Positions 11,475 through 26,377 of a stretch of DNA of 64,000 nucleotides are shown piece by piece. The notes below the pieces were generated by a model, which searched no databases, was not told where the DNA came from, and worked only from the letters and a program-made list of their open reading frames with translations. Both the position numbers and the translations under genes were made by a program. The DNA lies in assembly GCA_016715865.1 (NCBI GenBank), contig JADJXM010000012.1:124001-188000 (forward strand). Reading direction: 5' to 3'. Numbering within the stretch: position 1 is the first letter of the stretch; the number at the start of each line of letters is the position of its first letter. The stretch is from Acidobacteriota bacterium. Its GTDB lineage: Bacteria > Acidobacteriota > Blastocatellia > RBC074.

Positions 11475-12338
11475 ATGCGTTTTTTCAAGTTTCAGGCGCT
11501 CGGCAATGATTTCCTGATCGTGCGGGAATCCGCGCTCAGAGCAATGACCGATGATTATGGCGCCTTTGCCGGAGAGATCTGTGACCGGCATTACGGCGCC
11601 GGCGCCGACGGCCTCGAGATCATAGTCGAGCGGGTTGTGGCGGAGAGCGCCGACTTCGAGGTACGCCTTTTCAACTCGGATGGCGGGGAAACGCCGATCT
11701 CGGGCAATGGAACGAGGTGTGTCGGCGCTTATCTATATCTGGTCGAAGACTGGCAGGGTCCGACTGTGCGAATCGCCACCGGCGCCGGAGTGAAAACGCT
11801 GACTCCTGTCGATCGCACCGCGGGCCGGATCGTTTTCGAAACGGATATGGGCATTCCGTTGCTGCGCAGCGATCAAATACCGGTCATTTTGGCGGAGTCC
11901 GCAAATAGTGTCATCGGACAGCGGATCGATGTTGACGGAAGTTCCGTCGAATTCACCTCGGTTTCAATGGGCAATCCGCATTGCAGCATCTTCGTCAACG
12001 ATTTTGATGAGGTCGACTGGAGACTTCTCGGTTCGAAGATCGAGCATCACGCGGCTTTTCCCGATCGCACCAATGTCGAATTCGTCCGCATTATCGATCG
12101 CGATACGATCGAGGTCAGGTTTTGGGAACGCGGCTGCGGTGAGACGCTCGCCTCTGGGACCGGTTCTTGCGGAGCGGCAATCGCCTCGATGCTCAACGAT
12201 TTGACGAAACGAAAGATCCGCGTGCTCACGGCCGGCGGTCCACTGCTTATTGAATGGCTTGAGGACGGTCGTGTTATTCAGACAGGTGAAGCGGCCCAGG
12301 TATTTGAGGGGCGCTGGTCCGGGGGAAAAGCGGTATGA
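11475..12338 (+). CDS. dapF: Diaminopimelate epimerase homologue lacking both catalytic cysteines
   Basis: A 287-residue protein with the full DapF fold signature. FKFQALGNDF is at the N-terminus, then FNSDGGETP, GNPH, TNVEFV and VRFWERGCGETL, so the residues that hold the two carboxylates of diaminopimelate appear conserved. In characterised DapF one thiol lies in CGNGxRC and the other in ACGTGAC. Here the first reads SGNGTRC with Ser76 (codon TCG at 11700-11702), and the second reads ASGTGSC with Ser227 (codon TCT). A two-thiol epimerase mechanism is therefore not possible as written. It may use serine, act as a lyase or binding protein, or have another substrate. It overlaps the next gene by ATGA. 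Confidence 0.82.
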   Translation: MRFFKFQALGNDFLIVRESALRAMTDDYGAFAGEICDRHYGAGADGLEIIVERVVAESADFEVRLFNSDGGETPISGNGTRCVGAYLYLVEDWQGPTVRIATGAGVKTLTPVDRTAGRIVFETDMGIPLLRSDQIPVILAESANSVIGQRIDVDGSSVEFTSVSMGNPHCSIFVNDFDEVDWRLLGSKIEHHAAFPDRTNVEFVRIIDRDTIEVRFWERGCGETLASGTGSCGAAIASMLNDLTKRKIRVLTAGGPLLIEWLEDGRVIQTGEAAQVFEGRWSGGKAV

Positions 12339-12616
12339 GCGATGGACAGAATGAAACGTGGGTAATTTTAGCTTACTTCTCGAACGCGGCCGAAGCCGGT
12401 ATGGTCGATGAACTCCTGCGCAACAACGGCATCGACACGGCTCTGCAGGGCATCAATTTCGGCGGGCTTGAACCGCTGCCGCTGGCCGGCGGATACTCCG
12501 AAATTCAACTCCTCGTCCGTGGATCGGAACTGGACAAGGCGCAGGAACTTTATGATGCTTACTTCGGAACCGATACCGTGAGCCTGAAAGAAGATGAGGA
12601 TGTGGCCGATGAGTGA
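12335..12616 (+). CDS. DUF2007-type putative signal-transducing protein
   Basis: A 93-residue protein matching DUF2007 (PII-like ferredoxin fold). It begins with WVILAYFSNAAEAGMVDELL and has GIDTALQGINFGG, YSEIQLLVRGSELDKAQELYD and an acidic tail. No biochemical role is established for the family. It overlaps the DapF homologue by ATGA and the cutA start by 8 bp, so the three are translationally coupled. Confidence 0.75.
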   Translation: MSDGQNETWVILAYFSNAAEAGMVDELLRNNGIDTALQGINFGGLEPLPLAGGYSEIQLLVRGSELDKAQELYDAYFGTDTVSLKEDEDVADE

Positions 12617-12947
12617 TCCGCTCGTCGTCCTGACAACGGTCGAATCGCGCGAACAGGCCGAAACGATTGCACGCATGCTTGTCGAACGACAGCTGGCCGG
12701 GTGCGTCCAGATTGTCGGTCCGATAACCTCTGTCTATCGCTGGCAGGGCGCAGTCGAAACTGCCGGCGAAATGCTGCTGCTGATCAAAACCCGCTCTTCA
12801 ATCTATCCCGATCTCGAACGAACGCTCATAGACATTCATCCTTACCAGACTCCCGAAATCATCGCTCTTCCGGTTGAGGCCGGATTTGAAGGGTATTTGT
12901 CATGGCTGGTCGATTCCACTGCTCAACCCAATCCAACCTTAGAGTAA
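12609..12947 (+). CDS. cutA: Divalent-cation tolerance protein CutA
   Basis: A 112-residue protein of the trimeric CutA1 family, linked genetically to copper and other divalent-cation tolerance. It has VLTTVESREQAETIARMLVE, AGCVQIVGPITSVYRWQG, EMLLLIKT and HPYQTPEIIALPVEAG, all family hallmarks. The ATG at 12609 overlaps the end of the DUF2007 gene. The upstream extension to 12594 adds five residues and has no ribosome binding site of its own. Confidence 0.92.
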   Translation: MSDPLVVLTTVESREQAETIARMLVERQLAGCVQIVGPITSVYRWQGAVETAGEMLLLIKTRSSIYPDLERTLIDIHPYQTPEIIALPVEAGFEGYLSWLVDSTAQPNPTLE

Positions 12948-13027
12948 TTCAATTTCCCTTTTACCCCTTTCATCAATGCAAATGATTAGAAAATAAACAG
13001 ATTAGAGAGTAAAATTAAAATTGTTAC

Positions 13028-13057
13028 TTGCTCTGAGAGGCAAAATTTGTGTAAATT
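13028..13057 (+). promoter_or_regulatory. Possible sigma70-type promoter for the two-component operon
   Basis: TTGCTC at 13028-13033 and TAAATT at 13052-13057 are separated by 18 bp. They sit in the 292-bp gap between cutA and the response regulator, which otherwise contains no gene I can support. Judged by match to consensus only. Confidence 0.3.
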
Positions 13058-13096
13058 AGGGTTAACGATCCCCATAACCCCGAATGATCGTTGCAT

Positions 13097-13131
<35 letters not shown>

Positions 13132-13239
13132 ATTCTCCCTGACGCCGACGAAATGGCCACTGACCCTTCACGATCGCCCCTGGGCTGAGCTGTTGATGCC
13201 GCGATTGAACACCCTCTAGCAATTTTAAGGAGCGAACTA

Positions 13240-13956
13240 ATGGCGATGCGAGTTTTGGTAATTGAAGATGAACAGAAGATGGCTGACCTTATTAAGCGCG
13301 GGCTTGAAGAGGAAGGAATGGAGGTTGAGGTTTCCTACGATGGTGATTCGGGGTTGAATGCCGGCAAATCGGGAAATTTCGATCTGATCGTTCTGGATCT
13401 GGGCTTGCCAGGGAAAGACGGATTGGAAGTCTCACGTGAACTGCGTGAGGCAGGGCACAAGACGCCGATCCTGATTCTGACGGCTCAGGACAGCACTGAG
13501 ATGAAGGTCAAGGGGTTTGACACCGGAGCTGATGACTACCTGACCAAGCCGTTCGCCTTTGCCGAACTGCTGGCTCGAGTCAGAGCGCTGCTGCGTCGAA
13601 CGCAGGACGAGGATTCGACCCGTCTGCAAATCGGCGATCTGAGCCTCAATCTGATCAACCGCCGCGCCATCCGGGCCGGAGTCGAAGTCAAGTTGACGGG
13701 CAAGGAATTCGAGCTTCTCGAGTTCTTCATGCGCCATCCGAATGAGATCCTCTCCCGCGAAATCCTCTCGGACAAGGTCTGGGGGGGCACATTCGACAAT
13801 CTGACAAATGTCATCGACGTATACATCAACTACCTGCGCAACAAGATCGACCGTCAGTTCGAACCCAAACTGATTCACACAGTCCGCGGAGTCGGGTACA
13901 CCTTCAAGGCTCCATCGAGTGAATCCAGAATGATCGCGGAGACCAAGGCATCATGA
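13240..13956 (+). CDS. OmpR-family response regulator
   Basis: A 238-residue DNA-binding response regulator. The receiver domain spans about 4-115 with acidic pair E9/D10, phosphoacceptor D53 in DLIVLDLGLPGKDG, and KPF near residue 107. The winged-helix domain (about 130-228) ends HTVRGVGYTFKAP. AAGGAG lies 8 bp before the ATG. The cognate kinase begins 7 bp after its stop. Several CopR/CusR-type regulators look like this, but nothing here identifies the signal. Confidence 0.92.
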   Translation: MAMRVLVIEDEQKMADLIKRGLEEEGMEVEVSYDGDSGLNAGKSGNFDLIVLDLGLPGKDGLEVSRELREAGHKTPILILTAQDSTEMKVKGFDTGADDYLTKPFAFAELLARVRALLRRTQDEDSTRLQIGDLSLNLINRRAIRAGVEVKLTGKEFELLEFFMRHPNEILSREILSDKVWGGTFDNLTNVIDVYINYLRNKIDRQFEPKLIHTVRGVGYTFKAPSSESRMIAETKAS

Positions 13957-13963
13957 GCCCCAT

Positions 13964-15397
<1,434 letters not shown>

Positions 15398-15438
15398 CGA
15401 CCGGGTGTCGAAACAATCCATTATCTGATCAGCGGTCG

Positions 15439-16698
<1,260 letters not shown>

Positions 16699-16802
16699 AG
16701 TCAGCTGGTTGTGGCTGTCGTTGTCGCCGCCCGCTGCTTCCGAAGCTGCTCTTCCGAACTGAGCGCCAGGACGGTTCCCTTGATGCCGATATAATGGAGT
16801 AT

Positions 16803-16911
16803 TGCATGGAGTACCGACTTCAGTCGGGTTGTGCCATCGCCAGCCGCCTGGTGGAACTCAAAACGCGCGATTATTCCTGGCACAACCCGACTGAAGTCGG
16901 TACTCCATGCA
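16803..16911. repeat. TGGAGTACCG palindrome with perfect 34-bp arms
   Basis: The arm TGCATGGAGTACCGACTTCA extends through 16836, and its exact reverse complement occupies 16878-16911. The spacer is 41 bp. It lies between the NDH-2 start and the hom stop (hom ends at 16914), where it could act as a hom terminator. Related palindromes built on TGGAGTACCG or TGGAGTGCGG are at 54828-54937 and 38298-38392. Confidence 0.9.
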
Positions 16912-16913
16912 GT

Positions 16914-18200
16914 CTAATGATTGAGTACGCGGAGCAGAACGCCGATCTGTTTGACAGTTGGCAGCGCGCTGATTTCTCGCAGTGCGCCCTGGACCTGTTT
17001 TTCCCTGACGGTATGCGTCAACAGCACGATTGTTGCCGTGCCACTTGAGGTCACGCCTTTTTGCGCCACGCTGTGAAGACTGACTCCGTGTTGTCCGAAT
17101 GCCAGACCCAGTTTTCCGATAACACCGGGCGTGTCGTGCGTTTCAAGCCGGATGTAATAAGCATTTCTGGTTTCATCGATCGGGTAGACCGGCTTGACCT
17201 GGGAACTGATCGGCGGTTGGAAATACCGGGCGAAATCGGGCAGCTTCAGTGCGGACGCTATATTAATGATATCGCCGACGACGGCGCTGGCGGTTGGATA
17301 CTTTCCGGCGCCGGGCCCCGAGAGCATGATCTCCCCGACGGCGCTGCCACTGATGAAGATGGCGTTGTTGACGCCTTCGACGCTTGCCAGCGGGTGATGG
17401 ATAGGGATGAGCATCGGATGCGCACGTACATCCAATGTGTCTCCGACGCCGGGCTGGGCCAGACCGATCATTTTGATGCGATACCCGAACTCTGCCGCCA
17501 GGATGATGTCGAGATCGATAATCTGAGTGATCCCCTGGCGGAAGATCTTCGAGACTTCGACAGGCGACTGGAAAGCAAGCGACGATAGTATGGCGATCTT
17601 GTAGACGACATCGCGACCTTCAATGTCGTCGGATGGATCTGTTTCAGCGAATCCGGCAGCCTGAGCCTCTCGCAGAGCCTCGTCAAAACTCTTACGGTCC
17701 TGCTCCATGCGCGTCAGTATATAATTGGTCGTTCCATTGACGATGCCTGCAACCCTGGAGATGCGATTGGCCTGGAGGCCGCGCTGAAGCGTCGAGATGA
17801 GAGGGATCCCACCACCCACCGCCGCCTCGAAGAAGACCGTCACGCCATGCTTGTTGGCCAGGTCGAAGATCTCCGGACCGTGTTTGGCGATCAGTTCCTT
17901 GTTGGCGGTGACAACATTCTTTCCGGAGGTCAGCGCCCGCTTGATCACCTCGAAGGCCGGATCGACTCCACCGGCTACCTCGACGATAATATCGATCTCG
18001 GGATCATCGGCAAGTTGAAACGGATCTTCTGTGATCTCGAACGCGGAGAGATCTATCTCTCGAGGTTTCGCAATGTCGCGTACGGCGATCCGGCGAATCT
18101 CGAATTGCGGATTGTCTCGCAGCAGATCCACCACTCCGGTTCCGACCGTCCCTAATCCTAAAATTCCGAGTACTGTTTTTGCGCCCATATTTTGCGTCAA
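16914..18200 (-). CDS. hom: Homoserine dehydrogenase with C-terminal ACT domain
   Basis: Reduces aspartate semialdehyde to homoserine, the branch to threonine and methionine. The 428-residue protein has the NAD(P) motif GILGLGTVGTGVVDLL, AANKELIAKHGPEIFDLA-type core, AGIVNGTTNYILTRM and catalytic-region FAETDPSDDIEGRD. The ACT domain (about 345-425) begins YYIRLETHDTPGVIGKLG. A TTG start at 18200 is preferred because AGAGGAAG lies just upstream; ATG at 18188 and a TTG at 18233 are alternatives. It appears monocistronic, and its stop abuts the 34-bp-arm palindrome. Confidence 0.92.
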   Translation of the reverse strand: MTQNMGAKTVLGILGLGTVGTGVVDLLRDNPQFEIRRIAVRDIAKPREIDLSAFEITEDPFQLADDPEIDIIVEVAGGVDPAFEVIKRALTSGKNVVTANKELIAKHGPEIFDLANKHGVTVFFEAAVGGGIPLISTLQRGLQANRISRVAGIVNGTTNYILTRMEQDRKSFDEALREAQAAGFAETDPSDDIEGRDVVYKIAILSSLAFQSPVEVSKIFRQGITQIIDLDIILAAEFGYRIKMIGLAQPGVGDTLDVRAHPMLIPIHHPLASVEGVNNAIFISGSAVGEIMLSGPGAGKYPTASAVVGDIINIASALKLPDFARYFQPPISSQVKPVYPIDETRNAYYIRLETHDTPGVIGKLGLAFGQHGVSLHSVAQKGVTSSGTATIVLLTHTVREKQVQGALREISALPTVKQIGVLLRVLNH

Positions 18201-18428
18201 TAAGCTTCCTCTTCTTTTCCATTCGATGATCAAAAAGAGAGCTTACCCGTAGAGGATAAATGTTGCAATCAGAAGGAAAGCCAGATCAGATGCAAGCAGG
18301 AGCCGTGGCGATCGTTCAAGTGAAGCCGTTTGACAGCGTCCGCCGCGTCAGCTAATTTTGATCCATCTGCCGGCGATTGCCGTTGATGGCCGGCCGGAAA
18401 ATATTGCGGGATTACAGGAAGGAAGACG

Positions 18429-19138
<710 letters not shown>

Positions 19139-19170
19139 AAGGCGCCAGGACTATGTTGTCCTGGCGCCTT
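19139..19170 (-). terminator. Hairpin terminator behind the FecR-domain gene
   Basis: Perfect 13-bp stem AAGGCGCCAGGAC / GTCCTGGCGCCTT with a 6-nt loop, about 30 bp beyond the stop of the minus-strand FecR gene. On the minus strand the stem is followed by a short T-containing run (AGTATTTTG). Confidence 0.65.
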
Positions 19171-19199
19171 GGCGTTGAATACATTTGAATTCCGAGCAA

Positions 19200-20366
<1,167 letters not shown>

Positions 20367-20591
20367 AATGCTGCCCCCCTTTTGCGACGGCGACGATGCT
20401 CTGTTTTCACCGCTGCCTGCCGCTCTAGTCGGTCAATTCAAAGACTTCAGAGAACTTGAGTTTACTCCTTAATGACCGGATTTCGCAATTCTATTCCACG
20501 GATTCGGGCGAAATGAACAATTATCGGTAATTAAGAAATCGGTCGATCTGGATACGGCCGGTTCATGGTTTGTCAGGGGTGGTGTGACCGG

Positions 20592-21542
20592 TCATTCAAG
20601 AGCCTTAACGTGAGTAAGGATGGTCTCACCGAGGGTGTCGAGATTATAACCGCCTTCGAGGCACGAAATGAGTCGTCCGCCGGCCGTCGATCTTGCAGCT
20701 TCCTTCAGTCTGGCAGTCATCTGGTGGTATTCAGTGTCCGTGAGCAGCAACTGGCCCAGGGGATCAGCCAAATGGGCGTCGAAACCGGCCGAGATTATGA
20801 CAAGGTCGGGCGAGAACGTTTTCATGATCGTTTCGAGGCCCCGTTCGAACATCCTCATGTATTCAAGGGCAGGAGTCGCTGCGCGTACCGGCAGGTTGAT
20901 GGTTGAGCCCTCACCTTCGCGAGTTCCGCGTTCGTCCGCTCCGCCTGTGCCGGGATACCAGGGATACTGATGCAGGCTGAAATAAAATACTGTCGGATCG
21001 TCGTAAAAGATGTCCTGGGTGCCGTTTCCGTGGTGAACGTCGAAATCCATGATCAGGACGCGTTTGATCAATTCCGGGTATGTCGCCTGGCCGTAGCGGG
21101 CTGCGACTGCGGCGTTGTTGTAGAGGCAGAAACCCATCGACTGGTTGAAGGTTGCATGATGTCCGGGAGGTCGGCAGGCGACAAAAGCGCTGCCTGTTTC
21201 GCCCGTTGCAACCGCATCTACGGCCCGGCAGGCGCCTCCGGCTGCCAGTCTGGCTGCGATGTCCGAATCCGCTGAAACGACAGTGTCCGCATCGAGCGAG
21301 ACCTGGGCATAGACGGCCGCCTGCAGACATGCATGTCCGACGCGCCCCATGACGCGTTCGCTGTGGCACCGTTGCAGATCCTCCGCCGTTGCCTGGCGCG
21401 GATCCAACTTGACCAGGCTTTGCCAGAAGTCCGCGTCGGCCGTCAGCCGCTTCATGGCAACCTGGTATCTCTCAATGCACTCCGGATGATCTCCGGTGTC
21501 GTGCTTGAGATATGCATCTGAGTGGATTATCGCCGTCGACAT
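20592..21542 (-). CDS. Histone deacetylase family (AcuC/AphA-like) deacylase
   Basis: A 316-residue zinc-dependent amidohydrolase that may deacetylate lysines (AcuC type) or polyamines (AphA type). It has the catalytic His pair in RPPGHHA, zinc ligands in DFDVHHGNG and AGFDAH, and the GGYNLDTLGE loop near the C-terminus. The start at 21542 (MSTAIIHSD) gives the usual family N-terminus. An upstream extension of 36 residues runs through a repeat element and is rejected. Confidence 0.88.
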   Translation of the reverse strand: MSTAIIHSDAYLKHDTGDHPECIERYQVAMKRLTADADFWQSLVKLDPRQATAEDLQRCHSERVMGRVGHACLQAAVYAQVSLDADTVVSADSDIAARLAAGGACRAVDAVATGETGSAFVACRPPGHHATFNQSMGFCLYNNAAVAARYGQATYPELIKRVLIMDFDVHHGNGTQDIFYDDPTVFYFSLHQYPWYPGTGGADERGTREGEGSTINLPVRAATPALEYMRMFERGLETIMKTFSPDLVIISAGFDAHLADPLGQLLLTDTEYHQMTARLKEAARSTAGGRLISCLEGGYNLDTLGETILTHVKALE

Positions 21543-21586
21543 ATTGCGGATGGTAAGCGTGGATAGAGAAATTAGCAATATGCTGC

Positions 21587-21750
21587 AACTGCTCAGGGGC
21601 ATATGAATAGTTTTCAGTTCCAGTTTCCAGTCTCTGAACTGCGCCAGCAAGGACGGTTTTTGCCTTTAAATTCTTGGCCTGGCGCCGGAACGAACTGGAC
21701 GGTCTTCCACCTGGAAACTATAACCGGGGGCTGAGAGGCAACTAAATGCT
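21587..21750. repeat. TTTCCAG-family element with variable core, copy B
   Basis: Begins AACTGCTCAGGGGCATATGA, then AATAGTTTTCAG. It ends CTGGAAACTATAACCGGGGG followed by CTGAGAGGCAACTAAATGCT. Ends match copy A at 18987-19138, but the roughly 80-bp centre is mostly different and slightly longer. It fills most of the gap between the divergent deacylase and 7TM-HD genes. Confidence 0.72.
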
Positions 21751-21768
21751 TTTTACGGATGCGGGTTG

Positions 21769-21777
21769 TGGTATAAT
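21769..21777 (+). promoter_or_regulatory. Extended -10 promoter for the 7TM-HD gene
   Basis: TGGTATAAT: a perfect TATAAT at 21772-21777 preceded by TG at the extended -10 position. No good -35 hexamer is visible, as is usual for extended -10 promoters. It lies about 95 bp before the start codon. Confidence 0.5.
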
Positions 21778-21872
21778 TCAGACTCTGCGCTGGTGCCTCT
21801 CGCAACGCCGGCTACAATGCCGGCCAGAATGCTGGATAGACTAGGCAGAAGGCAGGATGTGACGACAAGGTC

Positions 21873-23726
<1,854 letters not shown>

Positions 23727-23747
23727 TTCCCGTTTATCCCGCTTCCC

Positions 23748-24299
23748 GTGACCAGTTCCTCGAAAGATAATCAGATCCGTATAAGACTCGATGATCCATC
23801 GCTGGTACTGCTCATCGGACCCGCCGGCGCCGGCAAGTCTACCTTCGCGGCACGTCATTTCCGGGAGACAGAGATAATCTCCTCCGATCGATTTCGGGCC
23901 CTGATCTGCGATGACGAGGCTGACCAGAGTGTTTCGAAGCAGGCATTCCGCCTCCTTCACATGCTGACGCGGATGCGTCTTAAGCAGCGTAAAATGACGG
24001 TTATAGATGCCACCAACCTGCTTCCAAATTCGAGGCTCCCATTTCTCAGAATCGCGCGCGCCTTTGAACTTCCCGTGGTCGCGATCGTCTTCGACGTGTC
24101 GCTCGAGACATGCCTCGCCAACAATCGTCGCCGTAATCACCGATCCGTCGATGAAGGGGCCGTCCGGCAGCACGTCGTCGTAATGGAGCGGATCATGGAG
24201 AAACTGGAGGGTGAAGGCTATGCCGCCATTCACCGGCTGGATGAAATGACTCTCGACCTGGTAGTTATCGAACGGTCAGGAATCGGACTCTCTGATTGA
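23748..24299 (+). CDS. P-loop kinase of the polynucleotide-kinase/AAA_33 type
   Basis: A 183-residue P-loop NTPase with Walker A GPAGAGKST (about residues 24-32), IISSDRFRALICDDEADQ, and VIDATNLLP, where the Asp is the likely acceptor-activating residue. A lid has RRRNHRSVDEG. The arrangement resembles the 5'-kinase domain of bacterial Pnkp, here stand-alone without phosphatase or ligase domains. The start is GTG at 23748. It is probably co-transcribed with the 7TM-HD gene. The substrate (RNA, DNA or small molecule) is unknown. Confidence 0.78.
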   Translation: MTSSSKDNQIRIRLDDPSLVLLIGPAGAGKSTFAARHFRETEIISSDRFRALICDDEADQSVSKQAFRLLHMLTRMRLKQRKMTVIDATNLLPNSRLPFLRIARAFELPVVAIVFDVSLETCLANNRRRNHRSVDEGAVRQHVVVMERIMEKLEGEGYAAIHRLDEMTLDLVVIERSGIGLSD

Positions 24300-24350
24300 C
24301 ATAAAAATGCTCAGGATGTGAGGTATGCACCACAGAGCAACTGTGTAAGA

Positions 24351-24380
24351 AGTCAAGAGGTCTGCGGCGACCTCTTGACT
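24351..24380 (+). terminator. Hairpin downstream of the P-loop kinase
   Basis: Perfect 12-bp stem AGTCAAGAGGTC / GACCTCTTGACT with a 6-nt loop, about 50 bp beyond the kinase stop. It has no strong U-tract. The 315-bp gap from 24300 to 24614 holds this and one further hairpin but no gene. Confidence 0.5.
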
Positions 24381-24547
24381 CTACCGTGTGCATATCATAC
24401 TGATGTTGGGCGGGCCTGCGTGCGGGGCACATGCAGTTTAGGACTCTTCTGCGTAACATCAGTCATTAATTAAAAGGGAAAATTGGAAGATCTAAGTGAT
24501 TCGAATTTATCTAATAGTGCCTGGCTAAAATCTTTAGCTTGGGGCCA

Positions 24548-24595
24548 GAGCGGGCCATAACGGACTTCGGCACCAGGCCCGTTGTTGGCCCGCTC
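24548..24595 (-). terminator. Hairpin downstream of the minus-strand ABC/unknown operon
   Basis: Outer stem GAGCGGGCCA (24548-24557) pairs with TGGCCCGCTC (24586-24595), with an inner AACGG/CCGTT pairing. It lies 20 bp past the stop of the 188-residue unknown gene, in position to end that transcript. Confidence 0.5.
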
Positions 24596-24614
24596 AATGT
24601 TATGGATTCCCGGG

Positions 24615-25177
<563 letters not shown>

Positions 25178-25181
<4 letters not shown>

Positions 25182-26092
25182 AGCCGCGCGGAACTTTTGG
25201 TCACTCTTTCGATGAAGATCTCATTAAGCGATGGAGCGACCAGTTCGAACCGGTTGATGACTGCACCGCGATTGAGAAGCACCTTGAGCAGGTCTTGCGG
25301 ATCGATACCCGGCTGAATTGTGACTTCGAGGTGGTCGCGTCGATCGAATACATTCTGAACGAGTGCGACATCCTTCAATGCCTCTTCCATTCCTTGGCCT
25401 TCGAGTGCGACATATCGCCATCCGTAACTGCTCTTGATCTCACGCAGCGATCCACCCAGCACCTTGCATCCGTGATCGATCAGGCATATCTCGTCACACA
25501 GTTCCTCGGCCTGTTGCATGAGATGGGTCGAAAATATGATGGTTTTATTCTTCTGTCGCAGTTCCTGTACGATCTCTTTCAGGAGGCCGGAGCTGACCGG
25601 GTCGAGACCGGAAAAAGGTTCGTCCAGAATGACCAGATCGGGTGAATGCAGGATGGTCGAGACGAACTGTACTTTTTGTTGCATCCCCTTCGACAGTTCC
25701 TCCCATTTCTTTTTCTTCCATTCCGACATTTCGATTCGCTCCAGCCATTCATCGATTCGCTTTTCAGCCTCGTTGTGCGCCAATCCCTTGAGTTCGGCGA
25801 AGAATGCCAGTTGTTCATCGACCTTCATCTTTTTGTATAGGCCGCGGTCTTCCGGCAGGTATCCGACGCGCTCCTGCAAACGTGGGCTCATCGGTTGATC
25901 GAAAAGGCGAATCTCTCCGGCATCGGGCATTGTGATATTGACGATCATTCGAATGGTCGTCGATTTTCCGGCGCCGTTCGGCCCGATCAGACCGAAGATA
26001 CTGCCCTGTTTGACTTCGAGTGAAAGATCATCGACGGCGATGAAATCGCCATAGCTTTTACTGACTCGATTAACTGTGATGGCATTTGTCAT
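25178..26092 (-). CDS. ABC transporter ATP-binding protein, NatA/DUF4162 type
   Basis: A 304-residue ATPase with Walker A GPNGAGKST, Q-loop region YLPEDRGLYKKMKV, a signature stretch LSKGMQQKVQF (LSKGM in place of LSGGQ), Walker B LVILDEPFSGLDP and switch His in STHLMQQAEEL. The C-terminal 80 residues match the DUF4162 extension of NatA/YhaQ-like exporters. Such ATPases work with an ABC-2 permease, but no permease is beside it. The only coupled gene encodes an unrecognised soluble protein. Confidence 0.9.
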
Positions 26093-26108
26093 GATATCCG
26101 ATGACCGG

Positions 26109-26131
26109 AACCGGAAGTGTTAGCGACCGGG
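26109..26131. repeat. Partial copy of the GTTAGCGACCGGG palindrome arm
   Basis: AACCGGAAGTGTTAGCGACC followed by GGG matches one arm of the palindrome at 15380-15403 with a few substitutions. No inverted partner is seen nearby. It lies 17 bp upstream of the ABC ATPase start. Confidence 0.55.
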
Positions 26132-26307
26132 TTCCGCGCATTTATTTCCCTGGTTTAATATTCTTCAACGAAGATTTGGCATCGTAACCCGAACGACGCG
26201 CGCGCTCAAGAAGCAGTGGGTACGGATCAGATTCCGCTCACATCAAAGGTCATTGGATTTATAACAGTTGCTGGCATTTCCGGTTGATGCGCGAATCGAG
26301 AATTGGC

Positions 26308-26337
26308 TCGACGGTGTCGCGATTACTCGGCTATAAT
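26308..26337 (+). promoter_or_regulatory. Likely sigma70-type promoter of the exopolysaccharide export operon
   Basis: TCGACG (26308-26313), 18-bp spacer, perfect TATAAT (26332-26337), 40 bp before the first gene of a five-gene operon. The -35 box matches consensus at four of six positions. Confidence 0.45.
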
Positions 26338-26377
26338 CAGGGCTTGTAACGATACGGCACAACCCTGATCCGGCCCG

